From: Sinohyriopsis cumingii
Taxonomy: Eukaryota; Mollusca; Bivalvia; Unionida; Unionidae
Length of the DNA stretch: 64,000 bases
Assembly: GCA_028554795.2 (NCBI GenBank)
Contig: CM068838.1
Location: 86,122,944-86,186,943, forward strand
Direction: 5' to 3'
Of this stretch, positions 37,470-49,855 are shown piece after piece; within the stretch, counting starts at the first letter, position 1, and every line of letters begins with the position of its first letter. The translations under genes and the position numbers were made by a program. The notes beneath the pieces were generated by a model, which saw only the letters and a program-made list of their open reading frames with translations, had not been told where the DNA came from and did not search any database.

Positions 37470-37805
37470 TTAAAAGTTCAAAATTTATTATGCATGTCCA
37501 TTTCCCCAAAACGTGAAAGATCTTCCCAGGCAGTAAATCATCAAAGAGTTTCTTCATCAAGTTCAAATCAAAATACATATGTCTCACAGGATGGAAGTCA
37601 AAACTCTCTACAAAGATGTGTTCTACTGTCATTGGACACTGGCATGGTATGCACTCTGGTATTGGTTCACCCTTCAGGAGGTATGATACAAAAACAACAA
37701 AGCAAATCTTGTGCATTAAAATCACTTTCCCTGTTCTACTTTCATGTAATGAAAACATTTCCCCAAGTGCTATTAACAGATGGGAAGTTATTATTTTCAT
37801 CATAG
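37470..37805 (-). pseudogene. LINE C-terminal fragment
   Basis: Minus-strand frame with CPCQCPMTVEHIFVESFDF-like text, then VRHMYFDLNLMKKLFDDL. This resembles the 'TVEHIL..C..F...R..... LKxLF' ending common at the C-terminus of LINE polyproteins. It reads continuously out of exon d of module 3, but the donor at 37823 separates them. Confidence 0.65.
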
Positions 37806-37823
37806 GCGAAATTTGAATATTAC

Positions 37824-37972
37824 CTGGGAATTTATCACTGCAGAGAGGTTTTGGCAACTGAAGGTTCTTCAAAGTATTTAATTCAAATAAATACGACTCC
37901 TCCTCAATGCGAATACTGAGGTCCATGTTCAAGACAAATAGCTTGTCAGCTTTCAAGTCACTGATGGAGTAA
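37824..37972 (-). CDS. Module 3 exon d, lacking two Cys
   Basis: This 149-bp exon is phase 2 to 1, with acceptor ATTGCAG|T and donor CCAG|GTAATA. It starts YSISDLKADKLFVLNMDLSI and ends LQLPKPLCSDKFPG. The two central Cys of other d exons are absent: the C-x6-C segment reads IRIEEESYLFEL. Only the LPKPLC Cys remains. The open frame runs on past the donor into a LINE C-terminal fragment, which is intron, not coding. Confidence 0.86.
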
Positions 37973-38744
37973 CTGCAATTAAACGAGAAATGTGTTTATT
38001 ATTAAAATACATTATACATTACTAGCATAGAAATAATGTACATTTCCTAATAGTTTGGGAAGGACTCTAGGTTCAGTAAAAAACAAGGGTAAATGAGGGC
38101 TGATCCAAATCTAACTGTATAAATACTTCTCTAGTGCATCTGAAATTACACGACTTAATGAATTAAAACCATAATGTTAAGATGTTTCTATATCTCTCAG
38201 TCTATGAGGCAGTGGCCACTAGAACCTATGACAAATGAACAATTTTCAATGACATTTAATTATGATGTGTTTTTTTTAACAATATAATCACATGCACATA
38301 AAATCTAAATAAAAGCTTGTTCCACAACAGGAACAAAGAGAATGAATCAACAAGATCTACAAACTTTAGTCCTGGATAATAAATTTTATGCTCCTTGCCA
38401 GAACAATTTTTCTTATTTTGCAGTTTCATCCTGTTCAAATTTTCCAAATATTTGACTAATACCATATATACTTTCCTACAAGTCAACATTTTTTTTACTG
38501 AAAATTTGATTCGTGCACAGAAGTTGTTGCCTTACAAGCATACCATACAATTGTTTTATATATAAATCTAGGGGTATTAGCAGACACTCAGTAGTTTGCA
38601 GTCAACAAAAATATTGTCAATAAAAATTTATTTGTTTTCATGCCACTATTCTCTTTCACAAATGCACTGTGTTTATCCGTTTTATGATGGTATTCATAAC
38701 AGAAGACTTGTATCTAGTTATTTGGATTTTAATAATATAACAAT

Positions 38745-40360
38745 CAAATTCATCATCATCAAAAGCTTAACCCAAGAGGTCATTGTGGCACCACAGTTGA
38801 ATTTACAACCAGTTCTCTCCATCTTTCCCTTTTCTCTACTGCCCTTTGGGAATCTCCAAATCCCATGCCTACCCACTCTTTAATGTTGTCTTCCCACCTC
38901 CTTTTCTGTCTGCTTCTTCTTCTGCACCCTTGCACTGTGCCTTTTTTACAGTGGTCAATAGGTCTTCATAGGGTCCGATGGCTCACTGGATCCTGTTGTG
39001 GACTTCTTTATTTGTTACATGGTCAATGTATGAAATCCCCAAGACCTTGTGGTAGCATATCATTTTGAAGGTTTTAATCCATCTTTGTAGATATGATTTG
39101 AGCATCCATGTTTTACAAGCATACAGAAAAATGGATATGATAATTGAGCATATCAGCCTGATTTTGGTACCAAAAGCAATGTTGGTATCTTTCCATATTG
39201 GTCACAACCTTGTTACTGCTGCTGTTGTCTGAGCAATCCTGCAAAGTAGTTATGGTTCGGAGCCCTCATTTGTGATAACTGATCCAAAGTACTTGAAGCT
39301 TGTGACTCTTTCCAGCTTCTGTCCACTGACCATTATTTCTCCACTGATGCCATTGGTGATGTTTGTCATCAGTTTGGTTTTTTTGGCGCTAATCTCCACA
39401 CCATATGCTGTGCAGGTTGTTTTAATGTACTCAACCAATTCAGACAGTTCTTTATCCTCTCCTGCTAAACCATCAACATCATCTGCAAAGCGAAGGTTGG
39501 TGAGTGTTCTTCATCTGATGCTGACAGTGCCCTTGTGGTCATGCAAAGCATCCTCCACGATACTTTCCTGGAAAATGCTGAAGAGTGTAGGTGACAGTAT
39601 ACATCCCTGTCTGACTCCAACTGTTGTTTGAAACCAATCTCCTCTGCTGCCATTGGTGAGGACAGCAATGGTGGCTTTGTCATAGAGGTGCTCAACAACC
39701 TGCACCAGGTTTGAGCTGATGTTGTACTTTATCATAGTTGCCCATAAGGCAGCATGCCATACCCTATCAAAGGCCTTTTTGAAATCTATAAATATGTGGT
39801 ATAGTTTCCACTGATGCTGAAGGTATTTCTCGCAAAGGAGTCTGAGATTGAAGATCTGTTCTGTGGTGCTCCTTCCTGCTTGCAAGCCTGCCAGCTCTTC
39901 AGCAATAATTTTCTCTGCTTGAGGCTTTAGTCTGCTGAGAATTACCTTCAGCATGACTTTGCTCAGCTGACTGATCAGACTGATGGTTCTGTAGTTTTGG
40001 CATAGCTGTAGGTTTCCTTTCTTTGGGTGAACGGTGACCAAGGATTGAGTCCATGTGGTGGGCCATTCTCCTGTCTGCCATATGTTGTTCCAGATTCTTG
40101 TCAGGATTGTGACTATCTCTTCTCTTCCTGCTTGAATGAGCTCTGCTGGTATGTTGTCAACACCAGCTGACTTTCCTTTCTTTAGTTACCTTAATGCAAT
40201 TTCAGCTTCTTCACAAAGAATGGGGTTATCATCAATTTCTTCTGCCTGAGGGCACTTTAATACTGCTGGATTTCCTTGGGTCTTCTGATTGTGTGATAAT
40301 GTGCAGTATTCTGTCCATCACTTGAGGATCTCTTGATCTTCTGTGAGGCATTTTCCTGGG
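38745..40360 (-). pseudogene. Non-LTR retrotransposon reverse transcriptase segment (decayed)
   Basis: Minus-strand reverse transcriptase of a LINE with a CFDP2-like endonuclease (RTE-like, clade uncertain). Visible landmarks in order are CLTEDQEIL (about 40350), SAGVDNIPAELI, LCQNYRTISLISQLSKVM, AGRSTTEQIFNLRLLCEKYL, FIDFKKAFDRVWH (block A), GVRQGCILSPTLF (block B), LRFADDVDGLAGE (catalytic FADD, about 39485), EISAKKTKLMT, SFKYFGSVIT and IFLYACKTW. A TGA interrupts the frame just before the FADD motif, and later frames shift. The 3' end near 38750 has short GAT-type repeats on the minus strand, as RTE-like tails often do. Confidence 0.85.
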
Positions 40361-40364
40361 CAGT

Positions 40365-42060
40365 GGTACAAGTCCACTGGATCCATATGGGATGGAATAA
40401 GATACTCCCGCCCCTACGAGTCTCCCAACTGTGGGTAAAAAAAAATGTGATGATAGTACAGCATCACTGGGCAGAAGTCTTCCTCGATGAAGTCAATGGC
40501 CAGGGCAGAATGGCTCCAAGATGAGCACAACGACCATGTGCTCAGGGCCAGAGCATGCCACACTATATCAGTGGATTTTGGCTGTGGTCATCCAGTTTGG
40601 AGAGGGATGGGCTCCACCAGGCTGTATCTTGCCCTTAAAACACCACATGAAGACAACTCACATTTCTTCCATACTGGATCAGTTACAGCCCGGGTCAACA
40701 ATGACCGCACCTTCCACTCACACCAGGACGGAGGTGACTAGTATGCTACTGATGCCCCCACAACCAAGATCCGTGGGAGAGACAACATTATCATCTGTAC
40801 ATGGAACATTAGAACACTGAGGGCAGTGGGAAAGTGGGGATGAACTTGCACACGAGCTGGAGAGGTACAACTGGAACATTATTGGTCTCTGCAAAGTGCG
40901 TTGGAAAAACTTTAGCAAAATAACAACAGATGAAGGGCATAAGCTCTACTTCAGCAGAAGAGGGGACAAATACAATAATGGTGTTGGATTTCTTGTCCAC
41001 AAGGCATTCTGAACAGCATTATGGGTTGCCACCCAGTCTCAAGCAGGCTTGTTACCATCCGCCTGAATGCAACTCCCTTTAACATCACAATCATACAGGC
41101 CTATGCACTTACTATGATGACAATGAACTGGAGAAATTTTACAACCAACTGCAAGATGTCACTGACAACTCACCCAAGAAAGACATTTTGTTTGTACAAG
41201 TACACTGGAATTCAAACGTGGGAGTTCACTCACAGACCAACTGGCAAAGCACATGTGGACCCTTCTGCAATGCAGAAACAAATGAAAGAGTACTCAGGCT
41301 CTTGACGTTTGCTGCCTACAACAATCATGTGCTAGACAACACATTTGGCCCTCACAAAGCATCTGGAAGATGGACCTGGCACAGTCCTGACGGACAACAT
41401 CACAACCAGATTCACTGCATCTTGGTGAAAAAATGATTCTGCACAGGACTGAATATCACCAGGGCACGAAGTTTTCCAGGAGCAGATATTGGAAGTGACC
41501 ATGGTATACTGATGACAATGTTTCGTCTGCACCTGAAAATGATCAAAAAGCCTAACCAACCAAAAATCAGATTTGACCTTGAAAAATTTAAAGATCCAAA
41601 AGTCACAGAAGCCTTCCAAGCAATGATAGGTGGTAAATTTGCGCCTTTGATAACCCTGGACAGCAAAGACACTGACCTTGAGTCCTTAACAACCACATTC
41701 AACACAACTGTGACTATCACAGCTAGTGAGATCATTGGCAATTATCATCCAACAAAAAAAACCTTGTGTCACAACAGATGTCCTTGAACAATGCAACAAA
41801 AGAAGAGAACTGAAAAATGGAAAAAGAGATCATGAAGGCATTAGGAAATACAGAGAGATAAATATGATCAGGAAAAGCATGAAAAAGTCAAAGGAATCCA
41901 GGACAGAAAGACAATGCTGCAAAACTGAAAACAGTCTGAGTAGAAATAATAGCAAAATGGCATATCAACTGGTGAAAGATTTCACAACCAATAAACAAGA
42001 GAAAACTGTGACCACCATCCCAGACAAATCAGAAAATTTAACAATATTACAGGTAAATTA
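40365..42060 (+). pseudogene. Same LINE: 5' region and endonuclease in inverted orientation
   Basis: On the + strand, 5'-UTR-like text is followed by an apurinic-type endonuclease: CTWNIRTLR (about 40800), IIGLCKVRW, GCHPVSSRLVTIRLNATPF, IIQAYA, SGRWTWHSPDGQHHNQI and ADIGSDHGILMTMF. Positions usually reading GDWN and QIDYILV read VHWN and QIHCILV, so acidic or polar active-site residues are lost. The segment is head-to-head with the reverse transcriptase segment, as expected for an element inverted at its 5' end during insertion. Confidence 0.82.
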
Positions 42061-43964
42061 AGTAATACCAACCACAAACTGATGTGTCTGTCAATGCTGT
42101 TTGCCACAGGAGTTACTAGCAAGTATACTGATTCCATTTTTGTCCTAACAATCTGTATTTGTATTAATATTTGTATTTTGCTGTATAAACACCATGTTTG
42201 ATTCAAAGATAGGTTTTGTTTAATTTGAATTTTTCTTTTCCAGAAGTTAGATTTAATTCCTAATTGATATTTTCCAAGTTGTATGTCATGGCCTGATAAG
42301 CTTGCAGCTTGTAAAGGCAGCACTCAGTATGTTCTCAAACTGACAATCTTTTTGATCAAGACATGAATTTAATACATGTTCTTGTTCAGTGCCAAACAGA
42401 ATTCTAAAACTTCTAATGCATGTTTGACCGTAATCCCTTAGCTTGCAAAGGCAGCACTCTCTTTGCTTTCGCACATGACAACCCTTTGATTGAGCCACGA
42501 GTTTGGTACTTGCTCAATGCCACGTAATAGAGGGTGGTTATTTTAACTGCTGGAGATCTACCTGCACAACTGACATGTGTTCAGTTGCAACCTTTAACAG
42601 ATTACTCAGACTGAATGATCAATATCTTTATCATTGCCAAAGTTCAGTCTCTACACAAGGACCAACATAAGACAGTGAAGATAAGGAAACAGAGTTGGAT
42701 GATAGTTACAATGATTAGATCACAATATACAATGATTGACAATGATGGAGGATTTCAGAACTTTATCAGTCAGGATGAATTCTTGAACTCTGTACCAGAT
42801 GACAATAGTGATATTTATAGGATAATGTGAATATAAAACTTTGATTGTAAGACGCTGAATTAACATATTATGAGATACTGTGAATTAGATCATTCCGAAC
42901 CATTATTTTTATACTGATGTGTGACCTAAAATTTAATTCATGCATCTGTCATATAAATGGATTTAAAAAGTCAAACATTATAGATTTTAATCGGTTTAAT
43001 TAGGACATTTTATAAGTTGTCAATTTATTTTTGACATCTTCCATTCAATAACATAATTGTATTTTAAACTTGTTTTGTTTTTATTTTTACTATCTATCCT
43101 GTTTGGCTTGTTTATTTTTCCAAAGTGCAGCTCTGATTCACTGATGACAAGTCACCACTTCACACGGAACTGACTTGCAAAATACACAACTTATATAAAG
43201 GTCCAAGAGAAAATAGCTTTATGTAGCCCTTTATATGACTTTATGTATCCTAAAAATGGGGGGGGGGGGTAGACTTGTAGGCAAGTAATTACAGTACTCC
43301 AACACATCATAATGAAAGGTAATGACATATCAGGAAGGGCACCATGAACAGCACATATATGATTGTCACGTGTTTAATATTCCTCTGTGCATACACCAAG
43401 TGGGTATAGACAACTCAGGAGAAAACTTACAAGCAGGTCTCAATGACCACAACTTTTGGTCAATGTAAATTTTTCTGAAATAAACTGAATGTGCAGAAAC
43501 CATTATTTTCTTATTTTATTTAATGGAGAAGCATATTCATTTTGATAGTATTTTTTAAAAGATGAATTAAAAAATTTAATTTTTTTGTGCAAAGGCCAGT
43601 TTTGCATTTTCCCATAGGATACCCCTATTTACAAGTTTGGCTGCATCTATAAATGTTTTTAGGCTTTGTCATTTTTAGTTTGAAGTTAAAATTGCTCAAG
43701 GCAGCTGATTAGGTATTTGTACCTATTCATAATTATATTAATGTAATGTAGGTCGTCCAATCAGTTTTAATCAATTACAATGTATAGTTTCTGTTACACT
43801 CATCTTAAGTCATTATGCATGACGAAATGACCCAAACAGACACATAAATCTTACACACCCAGCTCCACATCGCAGTTATATCTGAATTCATGTTGCTACA
43901 GCCTTTCATGCAGTGGTTAATAAATTTTTCCATAAAACTGACAAAAAAGTAGGCTCAGTAGGGC

Positions 43965-44095
43965 CAATTTGGAAACAGTTGGGAAAAATAAGTTTTGGAA
44001 ACAGTAGGAAAAAAAGGTTTTGGAAACTACAGAAAAATAGGTTTTGGAAACAGTAGGGAAAATAGGTTTTGGAAACAGTAAGGGAAAAATAGGGA
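43965..44095. repeat. ~27-bp tandem repeat
   Basis: Five imperfect units of 'gttttggaaacagtagggaa' plus an A-rich tail with 'atag'. It is intronic; no other signal. Confidence 0.75.
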
Positions 44096-44399
44096 GTCTG
44101 ACAAATAATAACTAAAGAAATTGGTAAAACTAGGGACTGTAAAGACTGGATAATAATGGATATCTAGAGGCAATGTGGTACAATGCTACCCATGCAGCAA
44201 GGAAAGCTTAAACTAGTAAACATTAGGTATAACTGTACCCTCAAAGAGGTGAAAAAATAATTCATTTCAGAGGTAATTCCCATTATCTATGCTATAAAGT
44301 CAAATCAGGTGAATTTTTAGCATCTTTCCAGGAGGCTGGATTCATTTGGTAGAAGAGTTTATTTTGTATCAATAATACCAATGAACATGTTCAATGCAG

Positions 44400-44700
44400 A
44401 AAAAAGATTTCTTCTACTGTTGCAGTGCCCATGGCCTTTCAACCCAGAAACCCACAGACTTCTTCCTTTCCCAAAGCGCAAGCTGTCCACGAAGTTTAAC
44501 AGCATTATATAATGGAGAACTCAAGTCACTATGTGGAAGCCAGTTTTCTTCCTCAGTCATGATTACCTTATCTTCTGACCCCAAATATGACTCCTCATCA
44601 AAAGTGCAAGCTATCCACAAAGTCTGGTAACTGTAGACCGCTGAAATTTCCAGTTATTGCGCAGAAACTTAATTAGTAATAGACAGACTTGTTGAAAGCA
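44400..44700. repeat. Dispersed repeat block
   Basis: Two units share 'caagct(g/a)tccac(g/a)aagt' and 'cttctgaccccaaatatgac' with the blocks at 2420-3240 and 59860-60500. The overlapping open frames on both strands here are not supported as genes. Confidence 0.55.
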
Positions 44701-45479
44701 CTCAGTCTTATGATGGGAATACAAAAATTAATTTTCAAAAAGTGCCTGCTTATTCAATTATTAACACATCAACCCATAGCGAAGACTTAACAGGGCAGGA
44801 GGTAGTAGCCTACTGCCGAGCTCTGTAGTGTCATGGTCATGCAAGATACACTAAAGTGGACAGTATTATAGAAAAGTAGACAGATGTAGCTCTACAATGA
44901 TACCAAATAATCTGGAATATCTAGTTGCACTACAAAATACAGACAAAAAAACCTCATTTTTTGGACCCGATTTTTTTCTACCCAAAATCTGTCCATGGTT
45001 GGAATCAGATTTTGTGTCCGGATTTTAGAGTTTTTGGTCTCAGATCTAAGGCAAACTGGTATGAACTGCAAACAGACAGATGAGCCTTTGCAAAGAGTAG
45101 AATAAGATGGGCATTTGGAATAAAGAGTAGTCTCGATACAAAAATAATGGCTCCATTTAGCAACACACAAAAAATCCAACTTTTACCCTTCTGCTCATGC
45201 ACGAATCAAATAGCCAATGTAAGAATGATGTCTCTAACATAACTAGGCAGTATGTTATTGAAAGATCACCGGTGTTTTCAGATCTATTCAGAAGTAGCTT
45301 TCAAAATGTGTTTCCTACTCAATTTTAAGGCGAAAATGACAAAAACCTCTAGGGGTTAATGTGTTAAGCAATAGCTTACATTGATTTTACAAAAATGTTG
45401 TATTGATGGACTTACAGAGATTTACAAATAATATGTTCTTTACAGGTATCTAAAAAACAGAAGAAACAAGTATCCTTAC

Positions 45480-45747
45480 ACAATGTTCGCTATCCCATTT
45501 AAACTATATTCATGCTTTTTCCCAAATTCGAAGTTCAGCAGCTGGTAGTTGTGAAGGAAGTTCTCAATGTTAATGTCCAGGAAATAATTGCATGCATCAA
45601 GTGTGATATTAAACAAGAAGGATCGCAGATACTGGTCCATGAAAGTGATTTTAATACAACACTGGACTGACATGCAGGAATCCCCTAGTGTGCATGTCAC
45701 ATTTTCTGGTAAGGTGGGCAGGGTCATTGGCAGTGTTCTGTTACACA
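45480..45747 (-). CDS. Module 3 fused exon b+c
   Basis: This 268-bp exon is phase 1 to 2, with acceptor TTCATTTCAG|TG and donor GT|GTAAGG. It encodes six Cys (LC, NVTC, DSC, VQCC, DAC), then ITLDACNYFLDINIENF and NFEFGKKHEYSLNGIANI. The c part (EYSLNGI) follows the b part directly, with no intron at the WG/FG position where modules 1, 2, 5, 6 and 7 are interrupted. The acceptor is the first copy of a 48-bp repeat just upstream in the intron. Confidence 0.88.
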
Positions 45748-45890
45748 CTGAAATGAAAAGTAAAGTATTTACAGCACTGTGTGATACATTACAAACTGAA
45801 ATGAAAAGTGAAGTATTTACAGCACTGTGTTATGCATTACAAACTGAAATGAAAAGTAAAGTATTTACAGCACTGTGTTATACATGACAC
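45746..45890. repeat. 48-bp x3 tandem repeat carrying the splice acceptor
   Basis: Three copies of 'actgaaatgaaaagtaaagt' plus 'atttacagcactgtgttatacattacaa'. The first copy overlaps the acceptor of module 3 exon b+c (minus CTTTTCATTTCAG). Each further copy reproduces the same polypyrimidine-AG text 48 bp apart in the intron. Confidence 0.85.
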
Positions 45891-48800
45891 TGAAACAAGC
45901 ATGGTTTACAATAAGAAGACAAACTGAACTGATGAAAAAATGTGAGGAGAAGGATGGCAGACAAGGTTTTTTGGATATTTAATGACAGCCTAATTACCTA
46001 ATTTTCATCTAAGAATAATGAAACCTTGAATTATGATAATCAGTAACAGTAATCATGTCAAATGATTTTTAAGGAATCACAATCAAAACATTTTTAACAC
46101 AACTAATTGTAATGAATTAAATGTAGTAAAAGATAAGGACTGTTCCAATACAACATGTATCCCCCTTTGGATTGCTCTTTTAATAAAAAAAATCTTCTAT
46201 AGAAGGCTGTGTTTTTATTCTCACAGTGAAGGGTTGGTTGGGAAGATCACTTCTGGTGAAGGTTGTGTCAACAAAATATGAAATTACAAGTAGGGTTGGC
46301 AAAAAGAAAAACAAAATTTTTAAAATTGTATCTAACCCTCTCTTAGCTGTTCAACTCCCAATGAATCAACATCAAGGAGCTAGAGATGCTGCCAGACATG
46401 CAAGTGTGCATATTTGTACGAATTCAAACACTTGGAAAGTAGTAATGTGTGAGAACTCTAGTAAATTAGTTCAAAGTCACATGTAAAAAAATGTACTCAA
46501 TTTTTATTTAATTGTTAACCCTTAAAGTATTCATCACAACTTACATCATGTTGCATGTATATGGAAGCTGTGAATATTTTTACTAAACTTTATTCAATAC
46601 TGCTAGGTAACAACATTGATCTAATAAGACTGTTTCTTTAGTATATGATAATTTCTATGATGAGAGTAAGCCTGTCTCTTCTTGAATGCACTCAACATAG
46701 TTTTTTCTGCTTCAATAAGAAATAACTGAGGAAGAACAATAAAGGGTGTGCAGTTAACTAAAAAAAATGTGAATTAAGCTACTTAATTGATGGATTAAAT
46801 TGATTTTAATCATCCATTCAGGTAATTACATCTATTTCAATCAATTCCAGTGATTCTATCCACTGAAATGGAATAATTTTTTTCTTTTAAATCTCAGATT
46901 TTGATACAAGAAAATCCACTGGCTTACTCATGCTTCCACCTAATGGGCTTCAAATGATTCTAGTAGCTACTCAATTAAAATGCTTCACTGAAAAACAAAG
47001 ACGCATTTTCAGATTTTGGCTGTTAAAAATGTTTATCAGACTATGCATATCTCCAGATATCAATAAGCTACATAGGTCTAGTCAGTATAATATATATTGT
47101 TAGAGAAAATTTAAATTTGTGAGGTGTGTGGTGCAAGTATGATGGTGTGTGGTGCAAGTCTGATGGCATGTGGAGCATGTTTGATGGCTTGTGGTGCAAG
47201 TTTATTCAAGGCTTCTCCAGCTACTTTGCTCACCCCAGAAACAGACACATGCTACAAAATAAATCCATTTGCAGCCTGATGATGATAAATAAATGTCAGA
47301 AATACATAATTGATGGTATTCATAGACTGAAAGACAATTACCGTACTAAGGTCAAAGTTGATACACTCATACTGCAGTGGCAAAAATGATGAACTAGTAC
47401 CTCTGCAGATGGTCTTGCTGTTGACTAATTGGTCGATTTGGTTTGGCCGTATCGGGTTTAATGCCAAGTTTCAGCACATAATAAGCTGTATATGACGGTC
47501 AGAATATTTATTGTAGCAAGAACCAATGATGCATGGGAAGCTACTGGCAAGCTTTCTCACATACTCATGTTGGCCATGCCTAGACTCACGCAGACAGTGA
47601 TGCGATGAGTGATCGGCACAAGTCTATTATGAAACTCTAGAAGTAGGAAATAGAACCTGTAACACAGATACAAAGTTCAGCATGTTACTGCTAGGCCATC
47701 AGTGATGATGATGCTGCTTTTGACAACAGACAGTTAACTGCAAGGACATTGATTTTATGAGTACACCAAGGTCCAAACAATTATTACTGGACTTTCCAGC
47801 GAGGGGCAGTCAGGATGAAAATCCAGGTACTGATTTTGGTGTTATGATGGTAGAAAGCTGATCAGAAATGATGATGATGATGACAATCTGACTGATCAGT
47901 AGAAACAATTATGTAACAATGTTTGACAGCCTACATTTCTTTTTTTATTTTATATTAGTCATGCAACAAGGAGACATGTCACTCACTACAAATATATTTT
48001 TCAGACAAGTTAATTTAAAGTGTAAAAGGAGGCAAAAGAAATGTGATAAATTCCACAATTATTACATTTTTTCATTTTTCTCTGACAAATCAACTAAGAT
48101 TTATTTTGAAATACATTTAATGAAAAAAGCGCATGAAGAAATCACAGCATCTGACATTACATTTAAACAATAAAAGATTTAACTATCATGCAAATTAAAA
48201 GCAACAACAGCAAAGAAATTTTTAGCAAAGACAGGCAATCACTAAAATAAAGATGCATACATAGTCACAATGAATGACAGTTTAGTAATGATACAAGTTC
48301 ATAATTTTCAGAATTATAATAGAAATCCCTATTGTAAAATCCATATTCATGAACAATAAATTAGTAAATTAAAGGAATGAACCATGACATCTACAAATAA
48401 TAAGCTACCAAGAAAAGGTTTATATCAGAAACATACATGGCTGAAAAGACAAACAAACTAAAGAACAAAAGATGATTGATTATAAAGAATTAATAAAAAT
48501 ATTCATTGTCTTATATAACAATAATTCAGTATAATTTACTTCCAGTCAGCTGTCAATCAAATCATTTGTGACCCCAACGCAAAATAAAAATCACTTCTAC
48601 CGCCCACTAACCCTTTGCCAAAAATTATGTAAAAAAATATGCTTCTGTATGGTGCAATGTTTTTTAATTAATTTATTTAATTAATTTAATCATAATTTTG
48701 TTTAAAAATCACTTCTGTTATGTGCTGGCTGAAACGAAGTGCCTTCCCCTAAGGGAGTGGGATGTAAATGTTTTACTAGAACAACCCTAACCTTAATGAA

Positions 48801-49705
48801 GAGCAGATTCCATTTGCTTTATTGATTAATATTTTAGGAAAATACAATCCAGAACTTTGTAGTTTTTAAATACTTCACAACTGAGCTATATAAAACATGT
48901 AGATAAATTTGGGGTGGGAGACTGTTCAATTGGTAGCAACATTACATCCAATTTTGTTCTTAAAATGTAAAACACCACCAGTTAAGAGGATGACATTTTT
49001 TTAAAGTACATACACATAAATTAATTTGACAAAAATACAATAAAATAATCAAAAACCTGATTACATTATAAACATATTGTAATTCAAATCAATAACTTGA
49101 TCAAAATGTCAGTAACTGAAACTAATCTGAATTTTCCACAGCATTTTTAATTTATTTGAGTTAGGTCTGGTGCTGTGTGTGCTAGACTCTGGTAGATAAG
49201 ATCATGGATTTGATATTGGCGGACACTATTTTACTCCATTCCAGTTATATAATATGCTATAGCAAACTATTTCTTTGACTACAACTACTACTATTACTCC
49301 TCATGTAAAAAATAGTATCAACAGAAGCTGACAGAAGAAAATTGTTCAAGTCCTGATAGAAATTAACTTATGATAGAAATTAACTTAAATGCAAAATATT
49401 CACATGGAAGCCAACCGGAGCAATGACAGCATCAACAACAAAAAGATAATATAGGAAAAATATTCCACCATATGTTCTTCTAATTATTGTTTAAATATTT
49501 TACAAATTTACTTTAAACATGTTCAAGGAATTAAATCATAAATGCATGTGAATTTCTATGTATTATATTTGGAAGGCAGAAATGTTAAAATATTGGGAGC
49601 ATTTATTAGCATGTCCAAATTATTTGATGGTTAAATATGGTTATTACCTTTGTCTCACTATTTCCTAATATACCTGAGAAAATTTAAATAAAAAATTACA
49701 CTTAC
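45748..49705. other. Intron (module 3 a to b+c)
   Basis: Contents: three 48-bp tandem units touching the acceptor (45746-45890), four 21-bp units with 'ggtgcaagt(a/c)tgatgg' at 47115-47203, an antisense SINE family 2 copy at 47516-47702, and otherwise AT-rich sequence with no gene signal up to 49705. Confidence 0.65.
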
Positions 49706-49855
49706 AATTAACCCACTTTCCTGACTGGGATGCTTGACATTCCTCTTGGAGAAGGTATTTGGAAATTCCAAGTCTTTCCCATGTTGTGGCTATCAGGAAA
49801 TTATTCAACTGTCCTCCAGCTTCAGTGATCATTTCGCTCAATATTGTACCCATAT
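49706..49855 (-). CDS. Module 3 exon a
   Basis: This 150-bp exon is phase 1 to 1, with acceptor TTGTTGTCAG|AT and donor AATT|GTAAGT. It is shorter than most a exons and diverged: FSL is replaced by MGTILSEMITEAGGQ. ERLGISKYLLQEEC matches the LGxxxYLxxxPC core with Glu for Pro before the Cys. It ends KWVN. The split codon to exon b reads Leu instead of the usual Glu or Asp. Confidence 0.82.

Larger units (their letters stand above)
35534..37823. other. Intron (module 3 d to module 4 a) with LINE remains
   Basis: The high-coordinate half is retrotransposon debris (36830-37805, listed separately). From 35534 to about 36830 the sequence is unique-looking and AT-rich. The open frames at 35686-36738 have no recognised domain and no exon-like phase. 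Confidence 0.6.
37973..45479. other. Longest intron (module 3 b+c to d), 7.5 kb
   Basis: It contains an inverted LINE copy at 38745-42060 and a 26-28-bp tandem repeat at 43965-44095. A block of the 'gaccccaaatatgactcctc / aagtgcaagctatccacaaag' dispersed repeat lies at 44400-44700. The remainder is AT-rich and shows no exon of the module cycle; the phase chain skips it without conflict. Confidence 0.65.

Noticed and set aside
37452-37816. 117-codon plus-strand frame
   Set aside because: Opposite strand of a LINE C-terminal remnant; no domain of its own.
37393-37956. 187-codon minus-strand frame as a single protein
   Set aside because: It fuses exon d of module 3 with LINE debris; a proper donor at 37823 separates the two.
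39272-39631. 119-codon plus-strand frame
   Set aside because: Antisense shadow of the LINE reverse transcriptase on the minus strand.
43251-43270. Poly-G run (also at 58457-58468)
   Set aside because: Simple homopolymers; too little around them to suggest a quadruplex-forming or regulatory element.
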